From positions 1-64,000 of the forward strand of contig NZ_JAIVFW010000015.1 in NCBI RefSeq assembly GCF_020829595.1: a DNA stretch of 64,000 nucleotides, written 5' to 3'. Of the stretch, positions 43,762 through 52,706 are shown one piece after another. The notes below the pieces were generated by a model, which was not told where the DNA came from, did not search any database, and worked only from the letters and a program-made list of their open reading frames with translations. Both the position numbers and the translations under genes were made by a program. How positions within the stretch are numbered: the stretch's first letter is position 1; each line of letters begins with the position of its first letter. The DNA comes from Nostoc sp. CHAB 5844. GTDB lineage: Bacteria > Cyanobacteriota > Cyanobacteriia > Cyanobacteriales > Nostocaceae.

Positions 43762-46644
43762 CTAACCAGCTAAAGGTAACAGCAAGCGGTTAACTACCCG
43801 ATTATCTGGTAACTGATAGAAATGTAACTCTCCTCCCAACTGCTGCATTAGTTGTTGGCAAATTAGCAGATGTAAACCTGGTGATTGGTTAAGTTGGGAA
43901 GCGGCTAGTACATCTTTTGGTGTCTGATGTTGCAGTGCTGCCAGTAAATGCGGTTCAATCATGCCATTATCTGTAATTGATAGTTCTAGCAACCCTTCCT
44001 CTAAGCGACGACACCAGATATCTATTCTGCCACCACTCTGAGAACGGTTACAGGCTACAACCAATAATTCATACAGCACTAGTTCAAATTTGACGATATC
44101 GCCAGCAATCGCTAACGATGATGGATAACTAGAATGTTGCAATCCTTTAAGGAATATCCCACTATTACCAGAATCGGTATCTGTAGCTGATTGTCCTAAA
44201 CCATGTACACCTGCCCACAGCTTGCGTTGTGTGAGGAGATTTTCGACTCGTTCGAGCGATCTCTTCAACAAAGTGGCGATGGGCATAGTTTCGGAACTCT
44301 GATGCAATTGCCACTGCTCAAGTTTTACGAGGGAGGTCATGGCAGCAGTTGCATGATCTAATTGTCGCAGTAATAGTTTATAGCGCGTCTGTGTAAGTTC
44401 ATTGGCAGGGATACCCAAATCATGTATCTGGCTTAATAACTGTGTTGCTGTTCTTTGAATTTCTTCTAAGCGACGATGTTTGTACCAATTTAGTTGTCGC
44501 AATTGTTGGTTTGTAGACTCTAGTAGTTTGGTGATTTGCTGTTGACGACGCGACCAAGCTAATTGAGTTACGAGTGTTTCTGTAGCATTGAGGCTTTGTT
44601 GTGTCCAATGTCGTTCTCGACGATCTGCAACTAATAGTATCCCTGTGGGTGCATAATCAGCAGTAGTACGGAGTGCGATCGCTAAAACTTGACCAATCCC
44701 TTGACCATTTAACCATTTCCTGGTTTCTGGTGGTAAATCATCCGCATACACACACACGTAATCATCTTTGGATAATGCCCACTGAATTAAAGCCTCAGTC
44801 TGGATAGGGATTGGTTGATCTGCCACAAACCCAAACCGATGATCGTGAATTACACCTGGAGTAATTTCTGCAAAATTCTCTCCAGGCAACCACGATAACA
44901 GCACTGCCAATGGAGAATTGAGAACAGTGGCGATTTGTTCTAGTGCTGTGCGTTCTAGATGTTTTGTCCCTGATTCAGTTGTGCTACTTTCGGCTTTTTC
45001 AAGGATGCGTAAGCATTGCTGAATACTATGCAGAATTTGCTGCTGTTGTTCAGTATTAGTTTGTAGTTGCCACTGTCGCACAATTACGCCAATTTGTTGA
45101 CTAACAGCCCATAACAATTCTTTTTCTAGGCTTGCCCAACTACGATTAGTTTCGTGGGCAATTACTAAAAGTGCGTTTGGTGTATGACCTTGAGTACAGT
45201 TACAAACCAACAGCGATCGCATTCCATGTTCTAATAACAAAGGTCGCCAGTTAAAAAAGCGTAAATCTTCTTCGACGTTCTGCACCTCTACCGCAGTTTT
45301 TGCTGACTTTAACATCTGCTCATCCATATCTTTGAGAGCATTGAAGGTAAATGTTAAAGGTCGGCGATTTTGGGGTTGGCTTTGAAAAATAATTTGATAG
45401 CTATGCAGATCAGGATTGTACTGTAATAGTAAAAAGCGAGTAGCAGCCACTCGCGCTAAAACTTTAGTTGCACAGTTACTTAAAGTTGTTTGTAGGTCAT
45501 CATCATTATAAATAGCTTGGGCAACTTGGCTTGATAATTGGGCATCATCTTGAATTTGTTTGATGGTAGTTTCCATAGTTTCGGTAGGCGCAACTAAAGA
45601 AATTAACCCCGCTGCACTTTGGACAAAATTTTTATCTGCCTGCGTCCAGATGCGTGGTTCATTCGCCTCCACCGCTAAAAAACCTAATAGTTCCTTTTGC
45701 CAGATGATTGGTGCTGCTAACAGCGATCGCACCTGCAAGCGTTGCAACACCTTGGCAGTAAAATGGCTTTTTAAGGAACTACGCTCATCACCAATCAAAA
45801 CAATTTGATTAACTGATAAAGCATAATAAAATTCGTTTAAATCTTGAACTGTCATTCCCGCAGCTATTTGCTGCTGGCTGTTCTGCCGACCGATGTTAGC
45901 CAATTGATTGCTCATCCGACACCAAAAATAACGCCCTTGTCGCTCAAACCAGTAAATATTTGTCCGGCTAGGAGAGACAAATTGATGTGTTGTCTGTACG
46001 ACTGCTTTTAGCTTTTGGTCTACGTTATTGAGAGTACGTAAGTTTTCTAGTAAATGTAATAATGGTTCATCAAGATGCTTTGTTTGCTGTTGCTGTAAAT
46101 TCAGTTCTTGTTGATAAAGTACCGCACCAAGTTCACCTAACACCATCAACAAACGAGCTTTTGCCTCTCCTGGTAACAAGTACCCCCAACGTTCCGAACC
46201 GAATAACAACAAACCTAAAAAACGGTCTCTATAGCGAATAGGTAAAACAATCGTTCCTTGAATACTAAACTTTTTGCCAATTTCTTGCCATTCTGCGGCA
46301 CGAGGTTCCAGCCGCAAATCTGCAACACCCAGAGGGCGCTGTTCAATCACTACCTGTTCTAAAAGGTCGCCAGGGCTAAGTGCAACTTGTTTACGTAAAA
46401 ATTTGGTATCACCATCAGGTGCAATGCCGCCTTTACCAATTAATGTATGTTTTAGACGGTCATATAAAGCAATCCAAATCAGATTGTAGTCAAACTGCTC
46501 TCTAATATAAGAAATAGTAGTATCAATCAGAACGTCTACATTATCCTCTTCTCTGAGAGTTTGGAGGACACGTCCCAAAGCAATGATTGGTTGTTCGGCG
46601 GCTATCGGTTTTTGTGGCTGCCCCATCTGATTTTTGCTTAACAT
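43762..46644 (-). CDS. Multi-GAF sensor protein with degenerate histidine-kinase ATPase domain
   Basis: 960 residues, cytosolic. At least four GAF-like domains: about 30-180 (REQFDYNLIWIALYDRLKHT, LPIRYRDRFLGLLLFGSERW), 205-355 (LLAAPIIWQKELLGFLAVEA), 380-530 and 560-690 (VLAIALRTTADYAPTGILLV). A coiled coil (about 715-790: KLLESTNQQLRQLNWYKHRR) precedes a HATPase-like end (about 850-955): FELVLYELLVVACNRSQSGG in place of the N box, LSITDNGMIEPHLLAAL for G1, and SPGLHLLICQQLMQQLGG. No H box of the HExxNP type is visible and the G2 glycines are weak, so autophosphorylation is doubtful. The start could be the second Met (MGQPQ). It may act with the neighbouring kinases. Confidence 0.82.
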   Translation of the reverse strand: MLSKNQMGQPQKPIAAEQPIIALGRVLQTLREEDNVDVLIDTTISYIREQFDYNLIWIALYDRLKHTLIGKGGIAPDGDTKFLRKQVALSPGDLLEQVVIEQRPLGVADLRLEPRAAEWQEIGKKFSIQGTIVLPIRYRDRFLGLLLFGSERWGYLLPGEAKARLLMVLGELGAVLYQQELNLQQQQTKHLDEPLLHLLENLRTLNNVDQKLKAVVQTTHQFVSPSRTNIYWFERQGRYFWCRMSNQLANIGRQNSQQQIAAGMTVQDLNEFYYALSVNQIVLIGDERSSLKSHFTAKVLQRLQVRSLLAAPIIWQKELLGFLAVEANEPRIWTQADKNFVQSAAGLISLVAPTETMETTIKQIQDDAQLSSQVAQAIYNDDDLQTTLSNCATKVLARVAATRFLLLQYNPDLHSYQIIFQSQPQNRRPLTFTFNALKDMDEQMLKSAKTAVEVQNVEEDLRFFNWRPLLLEHGMRSLLVCNCTQGHTPNALLVIAHETNRSWASLEKELLWAVSQQIGVIVRQWQLQTNTEQQQQILHSIQQCLRILEKAESSTTESGTKHLERTALEQIATVLNSPLAVLLSWLPGENFAEITPGVIHDHRFGFVADQPIPIQTEALIQWALSKDDYVCVYADDLPPETRKWLNGQGIGQVLAIALRTTADYAPTGILLVADRRERHWTQQSLNATETLVTQLAWSRRQQQITKLLESTNQQLRQLNWYKHRRLEEIQRTATQLLSQIHDLGIPANELTQTRYKLLLRQLDHATAAMTSLVKLEQWQLHQSSETMPIATLLKRSLERVENLLTQRKLWAGVHGLGQSATDTDSGNSGIFLKGLQHSSYPSSLAIAGDIVKFELVLYELLVVACNRSQSGGRIDIWCRRLEEGLLELSITDNGMIEPHLLAALQHQTPKDVLAASQLNQSPGLHLLICQQLMQQLGGELHFYQLPDNRVVNRLLLPLAG

Positions 46645-46718
46645 CGCTGTTTATGTATAAGATGCCCAGAAAAGCAGCCTAAGTATGTAACTAGGCAAAA
46701 TTAAAGTTATGGGTAAAG

Positions 46719-46775
46719 AGTCAATGGTCAATAGTCAACCCTTCGGCTACGCTCAGGGCAATTAGTCAATGGTCA
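46719..46775. repeat. Palindromic block between 12-bp direct repeats upstream of pyrD
   Basis: AGTCAATGGTCA is found at 46719-46730 and 46764-46775. Between them is CCCTTCGGCTACGCTCAGGG (46739-46758), a palindromic motif also present in diverged form near 3020-3037. The flanks belong to the GTCAATAGTCAA tandem-repeat family. It lies within 100 bp of the pyrD start. Confidence 0.7.
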
Positions 46776-46814
46776 TTTTGTAATTTTTCATCCCCACTCT
46801 CTACTCGTTTAGAT

Positions 46815-47939
46815 ATGGATATTTATCAAATTGGACTTCGTCCACTACTGTTCAACGTATTGAAAACAGATGCAGAGTGGCTACATAAGCAAGCTATTCG
46901 CAGTTTAAACTGGTTATCACAGACAAATAATGTTCCTGCTGGCTTGGTTAATCAAAGCTTACAAAGGTCTTTGTGTCTGCGTGATCGCCGTCTGGAACAA
47001 AATTTATTTGGGCTAAATTTCCCTAACCCTCTAGGTTTGGCTGCGGGTTTTGATAAGGATGGGGTAGGAGCAAAAATTTGGTCTAACTTTGGTTTTGGCT
47101 TCGCCGAGTTGGGGACTGTGACTTTTCACCCACAACCCGGTAATCCTCAACCCCGCTTGTTTCGCTTACCTTTAGATCAAGCTGTTCTTAACCGCATGGG
47201 TTTTAATAATCGCGGTGCAGCAGCAATGGCCGCTAGATTGGCAGGACAAAAAGAGTTCATTCATGCCATACCCATCGGGATAAATACGGGTAAATCGAAG
47301 GTGACACCATTAGAAGCCGCCGCCGAAGATTATCTCAACAGTTTTCGCTTGCTCAAAGAGTTGGGCGATTATTTCGTTGTGAATGTGTCTTCGCCTAATA
47401 CTCCAGGGTTGCGATCGCTCCAAGATACTGCCATGCTCAGTTCCATTTTGGACGTACTACAAAAAGAAAACAATACATATAAACCAATTTTTGTCAAGAT
47501 AGCACCTGATTTGGAATGGGAAGCGATCGCCGACATTATTGGATTGGCTAAAACCTACCAACTAGCAGGAATCATCGCCACGAACACCACAATCCGCCGT
47601 GATGGACTGAAAACCCAAGTCATTGACCAAACTGCTAAACCCCCGCAAGATGAAGCAGGCGGAATTAGTGGAGCGCCATTGCGCGATCGCTCCACAGAGG
47701 TAATTAAGTTTATTTGGCTGCAAACCCAAGGGCAAATTCCCATTATCGGGGTTGGTGGCATATTTTCCGCAGAAGATGCTTGGGAAAAAATTACTGCGGG
47801 AGCTAGCCTAATTCAGGTCTATACAGGCTGGATTTATGAAGGCCCAATGATGGTACGTCAAATCTTGACTGGTTTGCTATCCAAGTTAGAGCAAAATAAA
47901 TTAAATTCCATCACCGAAGCGATCGGGTTAAAAGTATGA
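46815..47939 (+). CDS. pyrD: Dihydroorotate dehydrogenase, class 2 (quinone-dependent)
   Basis: 374 residues. The N-terminal helix bundle for membrane/quinone contact (about 1-50: [20 protein letters not shown]) marks class 2. The FMN-binding TIM barrel shows [67 protein letters not shown], then [16 protein letters not shown] with the catalytic-base Ser of class 2, [39 protein letters not shown] and [17 protein letters not shown]. It oxidises dihydroorotate to orotate in pyrimidine synthesis. Complete; monocistronic within repeat-rich spacers. Confidence 0.95.
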   Translation: MDIYQIGLRPLLFNVLKTDAEWLHKQAIRSLNWLSQTNNVPAGLVNQSLQRSLCLRDRRLEQNLFGLNFPNPLGLAAGFDKDGVGAKIWSNFGFGFAELGTVTFHPQPGNPQPRLFRLPLDQAVLNRMGFNNRGAAAMAARLAGQKEFIHAIPIGINTGKSKVTPLEAAAEDYLNSFRLLKELGDYFVVNVSSPNTPGLRSLQDTAMLSSILDVLQKENNTYKPIFVKIAPDLEWEAIADIIGLAKTYQLAGIIATNTTIRRDGLKTQVIDQTAKPPQDEAGGISGAPLRDRSTEVIKFIWLQTQGQIPIIGVGGIFSAEDAWEKITAGASLIQVYTGWIYEGPMMVRQILTGLLSKLEQNKLNSITEAIGLKV

Positions 47940-47955
47940 AGTGTGAATTATGAAT

Positions 47956-48017
47956 TATGAAGTATGTAGACACCCCTTTGGGTGGCTTCCCGAAGGGTAG
48001 TGTGAATATGAAGTATG
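47956..48017. repeat. Palindromic block between 11-bp direct repeats after pyrD
   Basis: TATGAAGTATG is found at 47956-47966 and 48007-48017 and brackets ACACCCCTTTGGGTGGCTTC followed by CCGAAGGGTA. The block is the reverse complement, nearly exact, of 33618-33650. The surrounding GAAGTATGAAGTGTGAA tract continues to about 48030, and an opposite-strand version CTTCATACTT runs at 48089-48130. Confidence 0.7.
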
Positions 48018-48130
48018 AAGTGTGAAATATAAGTTTCATGCTTTAGCCTAGACAGCGGTAATTTGCTACGCATCTATGTTTTTCAGACTTCATACTTTAG
48101 CCTTCATACTTCCTTTAGCCTCATACTTCA

Positions 48131-48853
48131 TCATTCTTCTATGGGAAAGAACTCCTTAGTTGTTTCCGAGAAAGTCCAAGCTATACCATCAGGGTCACGG
48201 CTACGAGTCCATTCGGGAAATTCTGGATCATTGCGCCGTTTGTAGACAGTGCTGGAATAAACATTTAACCGTTTAGCCAATTCAGATTGAATCAGAGATC
48301 CAAAAACTAACTGTTTTGCTAAATTTGGTTTGACTTCCTCATGAGTTGCTGGTGGCGCTAATTCAACTTCTGGTTCTGCTGCTACTGGCTGAGGTGCTGG
48401 CGGTGCTAAAAGCGATCGCGCAGCCGTTGTTACAGGTTGAGCAGACAGTGCTTTGACAGGCTCGCTACTGTCAAGAATATTACCCAGAATACTAGCAGTA
48501 ATGAAGTAATAAACTTCACTGCCAGTGCCAGGATTAACTATACTTGCACCAAACTCTGAAGCTTTGCCATCCAGGTAGCGTTTTGCTGTTGGGCCAGGAA
48601 AACTACCCCGAATTGCCAAATCCATTGATGTAATTTTGCCCTGGTTTTCCCGAACTAACTGATGGAAAACCGGGTTAACTCGCTGACACCACTGTTGCCA
48701 TTGATATTGTTGCCAGATATTGAAACCAATAATCAAAACAACTAGCGCCAGCAAAAATCTCCAGGTAGAAACCAGGAAAATTATTAAAAACGATATTGGC
48801 AAAAGTAGAACGAGAAAACCCTTCCCGCCACTTTCCATTGTTTTTTCACTCAT
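48131..48853 (-). CDS. Membrane-anchored protein with C-terminal HTH-like segment
   Basis: 240 residues from the ATG at 48853 (a TTG at 48868 would add five residues derived from the upstream repeat motif). Two hydrophobic segments (GFLVLLLPISFLIIFLVST and FLLALVVLIIGFNIW) near the N-terminus anchor it. A soluble domain follows (VNPVFHQLVRENQGKITSMD, DGKASEFGASIVN, GSEVYYFITASIL), then a Pro/Ala/Glu linker (about 150-175). The last 70 residues (LAKQLVFGSLIQSELAKRLN, VYSSTVYKRRNDPEFPEWTR, RDPDGIAWTFSETTKEFF) look like a helix-turn-helix of the kind that decides DNA or peptide binding. I do not recognise a named family. A motif cluster directly upstream could be its own operator (inference). 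Confidence 0.65.
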   Translation of the reverse strand: MSEKTMESGGKGFLVLLLPISFLIIFLVSTWRFLLALVVLIIGFNIWQQYQWQQWCQRVNPVFHQLVRENQGKITSMDLAIRGSFPGPTAKRYLDGKASEFGASIVNPGTGSEVYYFITASILGNILDSSEPVKALSAQPVTTAARSLLAPPAPQPVAAEPEVELAPPATHEEVKPNLAKQLVFGSLIQSELAKRLNVYSSTVYKRRNDPEFPEWTRSRDPDGIAWTFSETTKEFFPIEE

Positions 48854-48858
48854 GCCGA

Positions 48859-49034
48859 TTTTTGCCAAGCGAATTTTTTGGGAAATAATATATTATATTG
48901 GCAAAAATTGGGACGTGTTTTTGTATCTTTTGGCAAAATCACGGAAAAATACAGCAGTGCGATCGCCCTTCTGAATCGTTTAAGACTCAACAAAGCCAGA
49001 TTTTTGGCAAAAACTGGCAAAAATTTTTTGCCAG
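48859..49034. repeat. Cluster of TGGCAAAA motifs upstream of the membrane-HTH gene
   Basis: Motifs: TTTTTGCCAA (48859-48868), TTGGCAAAAA (48898-48907), TTTTGGCAAAA (48928-48938), TTTTTGGCAAAAA (49001-49013), CTGGCAAAAATT (49014-49025) and TTTTTTGCCAG (49024-49034), six within 176 bp on both strands. Sequence between them differs, so they are motif copies rather than a tandem duplication. The rest of the spacer to 49252 contains a short uncalled open stretch (about 49115-49223, ASNQNFGGTDASVAYDWMIK) that may be a gene remnant. Confidence 0.6.
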
Positions 49035-49252
49035 ACCAAAACATCCTCAGCCAAGACAAAATTTTTACATAAACATTAAGAAATATTGCGCTACAGAGTC
49101 TCCAATAATAGTTTTAGTTCTGCGGTGCGTAAAGCCAGCAACCAAAACTTCGGCGGTACAGATGCGTCAGTAGCTTACGACTGGATGATTAAAAATAAGT
49201 TCAGATGTAGTCTGCTTCTGGACTGACTCGGAAAGCTGGGCTTGGAAGTTCC

Positions 49253-50095
49253 CTATTGCCCTAATTCTTGAAGATTATTCATAACTTGTTGATACAAGTC
49301 GTTATTACCTTGACGTTGGAAGATGGCGGCGGCTTGTTCTAAATCGTTGATTGCACCTTGTTTGTCTCCTTGGGCTGCACGGGCGTTACCTCGATTATTG
49401 TAGGCAGGTGCAAAACTAGGATTCAGGCGTATGGCTTCATTGTAATCTGATATGGCTCCCTGTTTATCTCCTTGGGCTGCACGAGCATTGCCACGGTTAT
49501 TGTAGGCGATCGCATATCTGGGATTCAGAATAATGGCTTGGTCGTAATCCTCCAGTGAGCCGTCTTTTTCGCCTATGGCTGCACGGGCGTTAGCTCGGTT
49601 ATTATAAGCTTCGGCATAATTGGGTGAAAGCTTAATAGCTTGAGTATAATCTACGATCGCACCTCGATTATCGCCTAGGGAGGCGCGGGCGTTTCCCCGG
49701 CTGTTCAAGGCTTCGGCATCGTTGGGGGAAAGGCGCAGGGCTTCGTTGTAATCGGCTATGGCTTTTTGCTTGTCTCCTGTATCAAAATAGGCAAGTCCTC
49801 GCCCTTTGTAGGCACTACTATAGTCAGGATTGAGGTTTAGTGCTTTAGTATAAGAAGCGATCGCGGCTTCTAAATCTCCTTTGAGGTGCTGATTTTGCCC
49901 TTGAAGATACAACGCCCCAGCTTGTGAGGTTTTAATGGTACGGCGGCTAGGAGGAGTGAAGCCTATTTCTGTCACTAACACATTCTTGTCTCGATTGCAA
50001 GCGACAAGGCTAATTGCACTCAATACAGTCAGCACAACTATAGTCAATGTTTTTTTTACCTTCACCCGCTTTTGCTCCCAAAACCGCAGCTTCAT
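49253..50095 (-). CDS. TPR lipoprotein
   Basis: 280 residues. The basic N-terminus is followed by a hydrophobic stretch and a lipobox, TIVVLTVLSAISLVAC, so the mature protein is probably lipid-anchored at Cys 33. From about 60 to 265 there are six consecutive 34-residue TPR units of the form AxxxYNxRGNARAxxGDKQGAIxDYNxAIRLNPxYA, several almost identical (NNRGNARAAQGDKQGAI occurs twice). The regularity suggests recent unit duplication or gene conversion. Likely a periplasmic scaffold. The spacer 50096-50350 is AT-rich without features. Confidence 0.88.
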   Translation of the reverse strand: MKLRFWEQKRVKVKKTLTIVVLTVLSAISLVACNRDKNVLVTEIGFTPPSRRTIKTSQAGALYLQGQNQHLKGDLEAAIASYTKALNLNPDYSSAYKGRGLAYFDTGDKQKAIADYNEALRLSPNDAEALNSRGNARASLGDNRGAIVDYTQAIKLSPNYAEAYNNRANARAAIGEKDGSLEDYDQAIILNPRYAIAYNNRGNARAAQGDKQGAISDYNEAIRLNPSFAPAYNNRGNARAAQGDKQGAINDLEQAAAIFQRQGNNDLYQQVMNNLQELGQ

Positions 50096-50350
50096 AAGTT
50101 GCTTTCAACCACTATTCCATCTAGATTGAATTAGCACCCAAGTTAATTAATTCTTAAATCGTAGATGTGTAATGAATTAACACACTTCACTAATATTCCC
50201 TAGGTCTAATAACGGTTATCTCTGGCCTTAACCGGGAAATTTATCAACTTTTTGTCTTTTAAGCTGTTATTTAAGGGTGATTAGTTATACGTTAAAATTG
50301 CTTATATATTTATATATTAAGGTTAATTATGCTAAAATCAAAAGCCTATT

Positions 50351-51271
50351 TTACTCATTCTCGTGATTATTTTCTTGAGTTTTAGAAGTTAGTCGCCAAG
50401 CGTTAGATGCATCTATATCTACAGATAATTGTTCTAGATTTTCACCTAAATCTTTTTGCAGCTTCTGAGTCAAGGTAACAGGAAAATCTAAACTTAATCC
50501 TTGAGTTTGTACTAGTCTTGCCAATTCTGAAAACTGGGTTTTGACAGTTTTGCGTTCATAAGCAGTCAACTTAAAAGAAGATGTTTCTGATACATTTTGA
50601 GCTTGCATGGCTTTTTTCATGCGCTCTTGCAAATGTTCAAATTCAGAATTTAATAGCTTCCATTGCTTTTCTATTTGTGTATATCTTTTATTGAGAGCTA
50701 TTAAATCTTCTGTTTGTGGCTCAGGATTACCTTCTGCTTGTAATTCTAACAAACGTTTATGAACTTGAGCAAGATAAATGCAGTCGAGATAAGCGTAATC
50801 TATTTGTTCTTCAGTTAAAGGTCTTTGTCCCCAGTCGCTAGTTTGTTCTTGTTTGTCAATATAATGAAAGTTACACAGAACACTAGCTAGAGTTTTAAGT
50901 TGGTAGTTAGGTACTGGTAAAAGATAGTAAGGAATTTTTTTAGCTATTTCTAAAGTACAAGTAATATTTTTAGCTTTTTTATTACCCAGAAATTTTACAT
51001 CATAACTAGCATTATGAAATACTTTTTCTATGTTCGGATTGATCATGATTTGCTCAATAAAATTAGCTACCACGTCATCCTGCTCTAAAACATCTAAAAG
51101 TAAAACGCGATCGCCACTCATATCATCAGGATCATCTAATACTTGAATCAGCGATAATCTAGGATGACGACTGTTATAGTCAGCGACTTCTGTATCTATC
51201 CATAAAGTTTTAGCCTTGGTATATTCAGCAACGAAATTACGAATGTCCCTAGCAGCAGTCAAGTATGGCAT
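50351..51271 (-). CDS. rnd: Ribonuclease D-type 3'-5' exoribonuclease
   Basis: 306 residues. The DEDDy exonuclease domain (about 1-175) has ExoI LWIDTEVADYNSRHPRLSLI (Asp and Glu), ExoII EKVFHNASYDVKFLGNKKAK (Asp), and ExoIII TEEQIDYAYLDCIYLAQVHK (Tyr and Asp). The C-terminal region (180-300) is helical and charged and could take the place of an HRDC domain, but no clear HRDC is seen. It probably trims tRNA or other RNA 3' ends. A truncated methyltransferase fragment on the same strand ends two bases before its start codon. Confidence 0.9.
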   Translation of the reverse strand: MPYLTAARDIRNFVAEYTKAKTLWIDTEVADYNSRHPRLSLIQVLDDPDDMSGDRVLLLDVLEQDDVVANFIEQIMINPNIEKVFHNASYDVKFLGNKKAKNITCTLEIAKKIPYYLLPVPNYQLKTLASVLCNFHYIDKQEQTSDWGQRPLTEEQIDYAYLDCIYLAQVHKRLLELQAEGNPEPQTEDLIALNKRYTQIEKQWKLLNSEFEHLQERMKKAMQAQNVSETSSFKLTAYERKTVKTQFSELARLVQTQGLSLDFPVTLTQKLQKDLGENLEQLSVDIDASNAWRLTSKTQENNHENE

Positions 51272-51273
51272 TA

Positions 51274-51516
51274 CTAATAATTTTTCAGGTTTACCACTTC
51301 ACCTCCAGCCCCAACAACTTGAGCCGCTTGAATTGCAACCATCGCCGTACCAGTGGCAATATCTAATATATGCTGTCCTGTACTCAGTTGGGCATATTCC
51401 ACCAGACGATGAGCAATTTGGAGATGCCAATCGCTTTGATCATAAGTCAAACTTCTGCGACTATAGAGATCGGCTATTTGTTGCTTGTAGTCGTTGAGCT
51501 TTAGTAGATTGGGCAT
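51274..51516 (-). pseudogene. Truncated SAM methyltransferase (N-terminal 80 codons)
   Basis: The reading frame begins like UbiE/class I methyltransferases: QQIADLYSRRSLTYDQSDWH, then AHRLVEYAQLSTGQHILDIA and TGTAMVAIQAAQVVGAGGEV (motif I). It stops after NLKNY, where about 180 further residues would be expected. The stop lies two bases before the RNase D start, so the rest of the gene was probably deleted when the two came together. An alternative is a small real protein, but half a Rossmann fold is unlikely to be functional. Confidence 0.75.
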
Positions 51517-51583
51517 CGGGTCTGCCTAGAAGGAGATAATTGCAGTTTAACAGCGATCGCAACTCATACCACTTCACGACATT

Positions 51584-51716
51584 AGACCTCTTGTATAAGT
51601 CGAATATACCCCCCTTAATCCCCCCTTATAAAGGGGGGAAACTTGAAATCTTACCCCCTCCCCTTCACAAGGGGAGGGTTGGGGAGGGGTGATTCAAGGA
51701 TTTTTGCAAGAGGTCT
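51584..51716. repeat. MITE-like element upstream of cysH
   Basis: AGACCTCTTG (51584-51593) and CAAGAGGTCT (51707-51716) are perfect inverted repeats bounding 133 bp. The inside has two palindromic pairs, CCCCCCTTATAAAGGGGGG and CCCCTCCCCTTCACAAGGGG. It is of the type seen at 869-998 but with different ends. It is within 120 bp of the cysH start. Confidence 0.75.
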
Positions 51717-51834
51717 ATTGAATCATTTTTGTCTACAGTCACTGGAGTGATTTCCGTAAATCGTTGTCGAGAATTGGTATAACCGCATCTGAAATTGGTA
51801 GAATTCAGGTTCAGAGAGAAGAGAATATTCAGAT

Positions 51835-52569
51835 ATGGTAGCCGCCCCTACGGATTTAAATATTGCTGCTTTAGAAGCAGAATATAGTCAAAAATCACCA
51901 AGAGAAATTCTTAAATTCGCTTTGGAAAGTTTTGACAACATGGCAATTTCCTTCAGTGGTGCTGAAGATGTTGTTTTGATTGATATTGCTTCAAAAATTA
52001 CCAAAGACTTCCGCGTTTTCACCCTCGATACTGGGCGCTTGCACCCAGAAACATATCAGTTTTTGGATAAAGTCAGAGAACATTATGGCATTAAGTTAGA
52101 AGTAATGTTCCCGGATGCAGCAGAAGTACAAGCCTTAGTCGAAGAAAAAGGATTGTTCAGTTTCTATCAAGATGGTCATAAAGAATGCTGCGCTATCCGC
52201 AAAGTTAGACCACTGCGCCGCAAGCTGAATACCCTTGATGCTTGGGTTACAGGACAACGTAAAGACCAAAGTCCCAGCACCCGCAACCATATTCCTGTAA
52301 TTGAAGTTGATACAGCATTTTCTAACGCAGACCATCAGTTAATTAAGTTCAACCCTTTAACCAACTGGTCTTCCGCCCAAGTGTGGGAATACATTCGCGC
52401 CTTAGATGTGCCTTACAACAAATTACACGAACGCGGTTTTATTAGTATTGGTTGCGAACCTTGTACCAGACCCGTTCTACCAAACCAGCATGAACGTGAA
52501 GGTCGCTGGTGGTGGGAAGAATCTACAGCTAAAGAGTGCGGTTTGCATGTAGGGAACTTACAAAAATAG
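51835..52569 (+). CDS. cysH: Adenylyl/phosphoadenylyl sulfate reductase
   Basis: 244 residues. Sulfate assimilation: reduces APS or PAPS to sulfite with thioredoxin. Seen: [20 protein letters not shown] with the P-loop-like [31 protein letters not shown], then the Cys pair [30 protein letters not shown], and GCEPCTRPV, the second pair. The CC plus CxxC set ligates a [4Fe-4S] cluster, which marks the APS-reductase-like branch; the C-terminal nucleophile Cys is in KECGLH. Classical cyanobacterial CysH is often annotated as PAPS reductase, and the cluster motif here argues for APS use as well. Monocistronic. Confidence 0.93.
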   Translation: MVAAPTDLNIAALEAEYSQKSPREILKFALESFDNMAISFSGAEDVVLIDIASKITKDFRVFTLDTGRLHPETYQFLDKVREHYGIKLEVMFPDAAEVQALVEEKGLFSFYQDGHKECCAIRKVRPLRRKLNTLDAWVTGQRKDQSPSTRNHIPVIEVDTAFSNADHQLIKFNPLTNWSSAQVWEYIRALDVPYNKLHERGFISIGCEPCTRPVLPNQHEREGRWWWEESTAKECGLHVGNLQK

Positions 52570-52632
52570 TAAGTGAAGCCTACACTGTAGGGGCGCAAAG
52601 ATTTGCGCTTCTACAAAATTACTCGGTTTCTA

Positions 52633-52691
52633 CTCAGCAACGCCAGTTCGCTCAAGTCGGCAGAGCCGTCCACGCGACTGGCTCCTCAGCA
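52633..52691. repeat. Short spacer copy of the dual-kinase repeat block
   Basis: CTCAGCA (52633-52639 and 52685-52691) brackets 47 bp that join the two ends of the 41925-42016 block without its middle part: AACGCCAGTTCGCTCAAGTC and GGCAGAGCCGTCCACGCGAC. The flanks belong to the CTCAGCACTCAGCAC tandem-repeat type. Confidence 0.75.
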
Positions 52692-52706
52692 CTACAATAT
52701 ACTTAA

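Noticed and set aside
43478-43762. Minus-strand frame opposite the Uma2 heptad repeats
   Set aside because: Val/Pro repeat is the reverse reading of the coiled-coil repeat.
48898-49173. Plus-strand 91-codon frame in the motif cluster
   Set aside because: It runs through the TGGCAAAA motifs and shows no domain; a short later stretch could be a remnant but is too weak to call.
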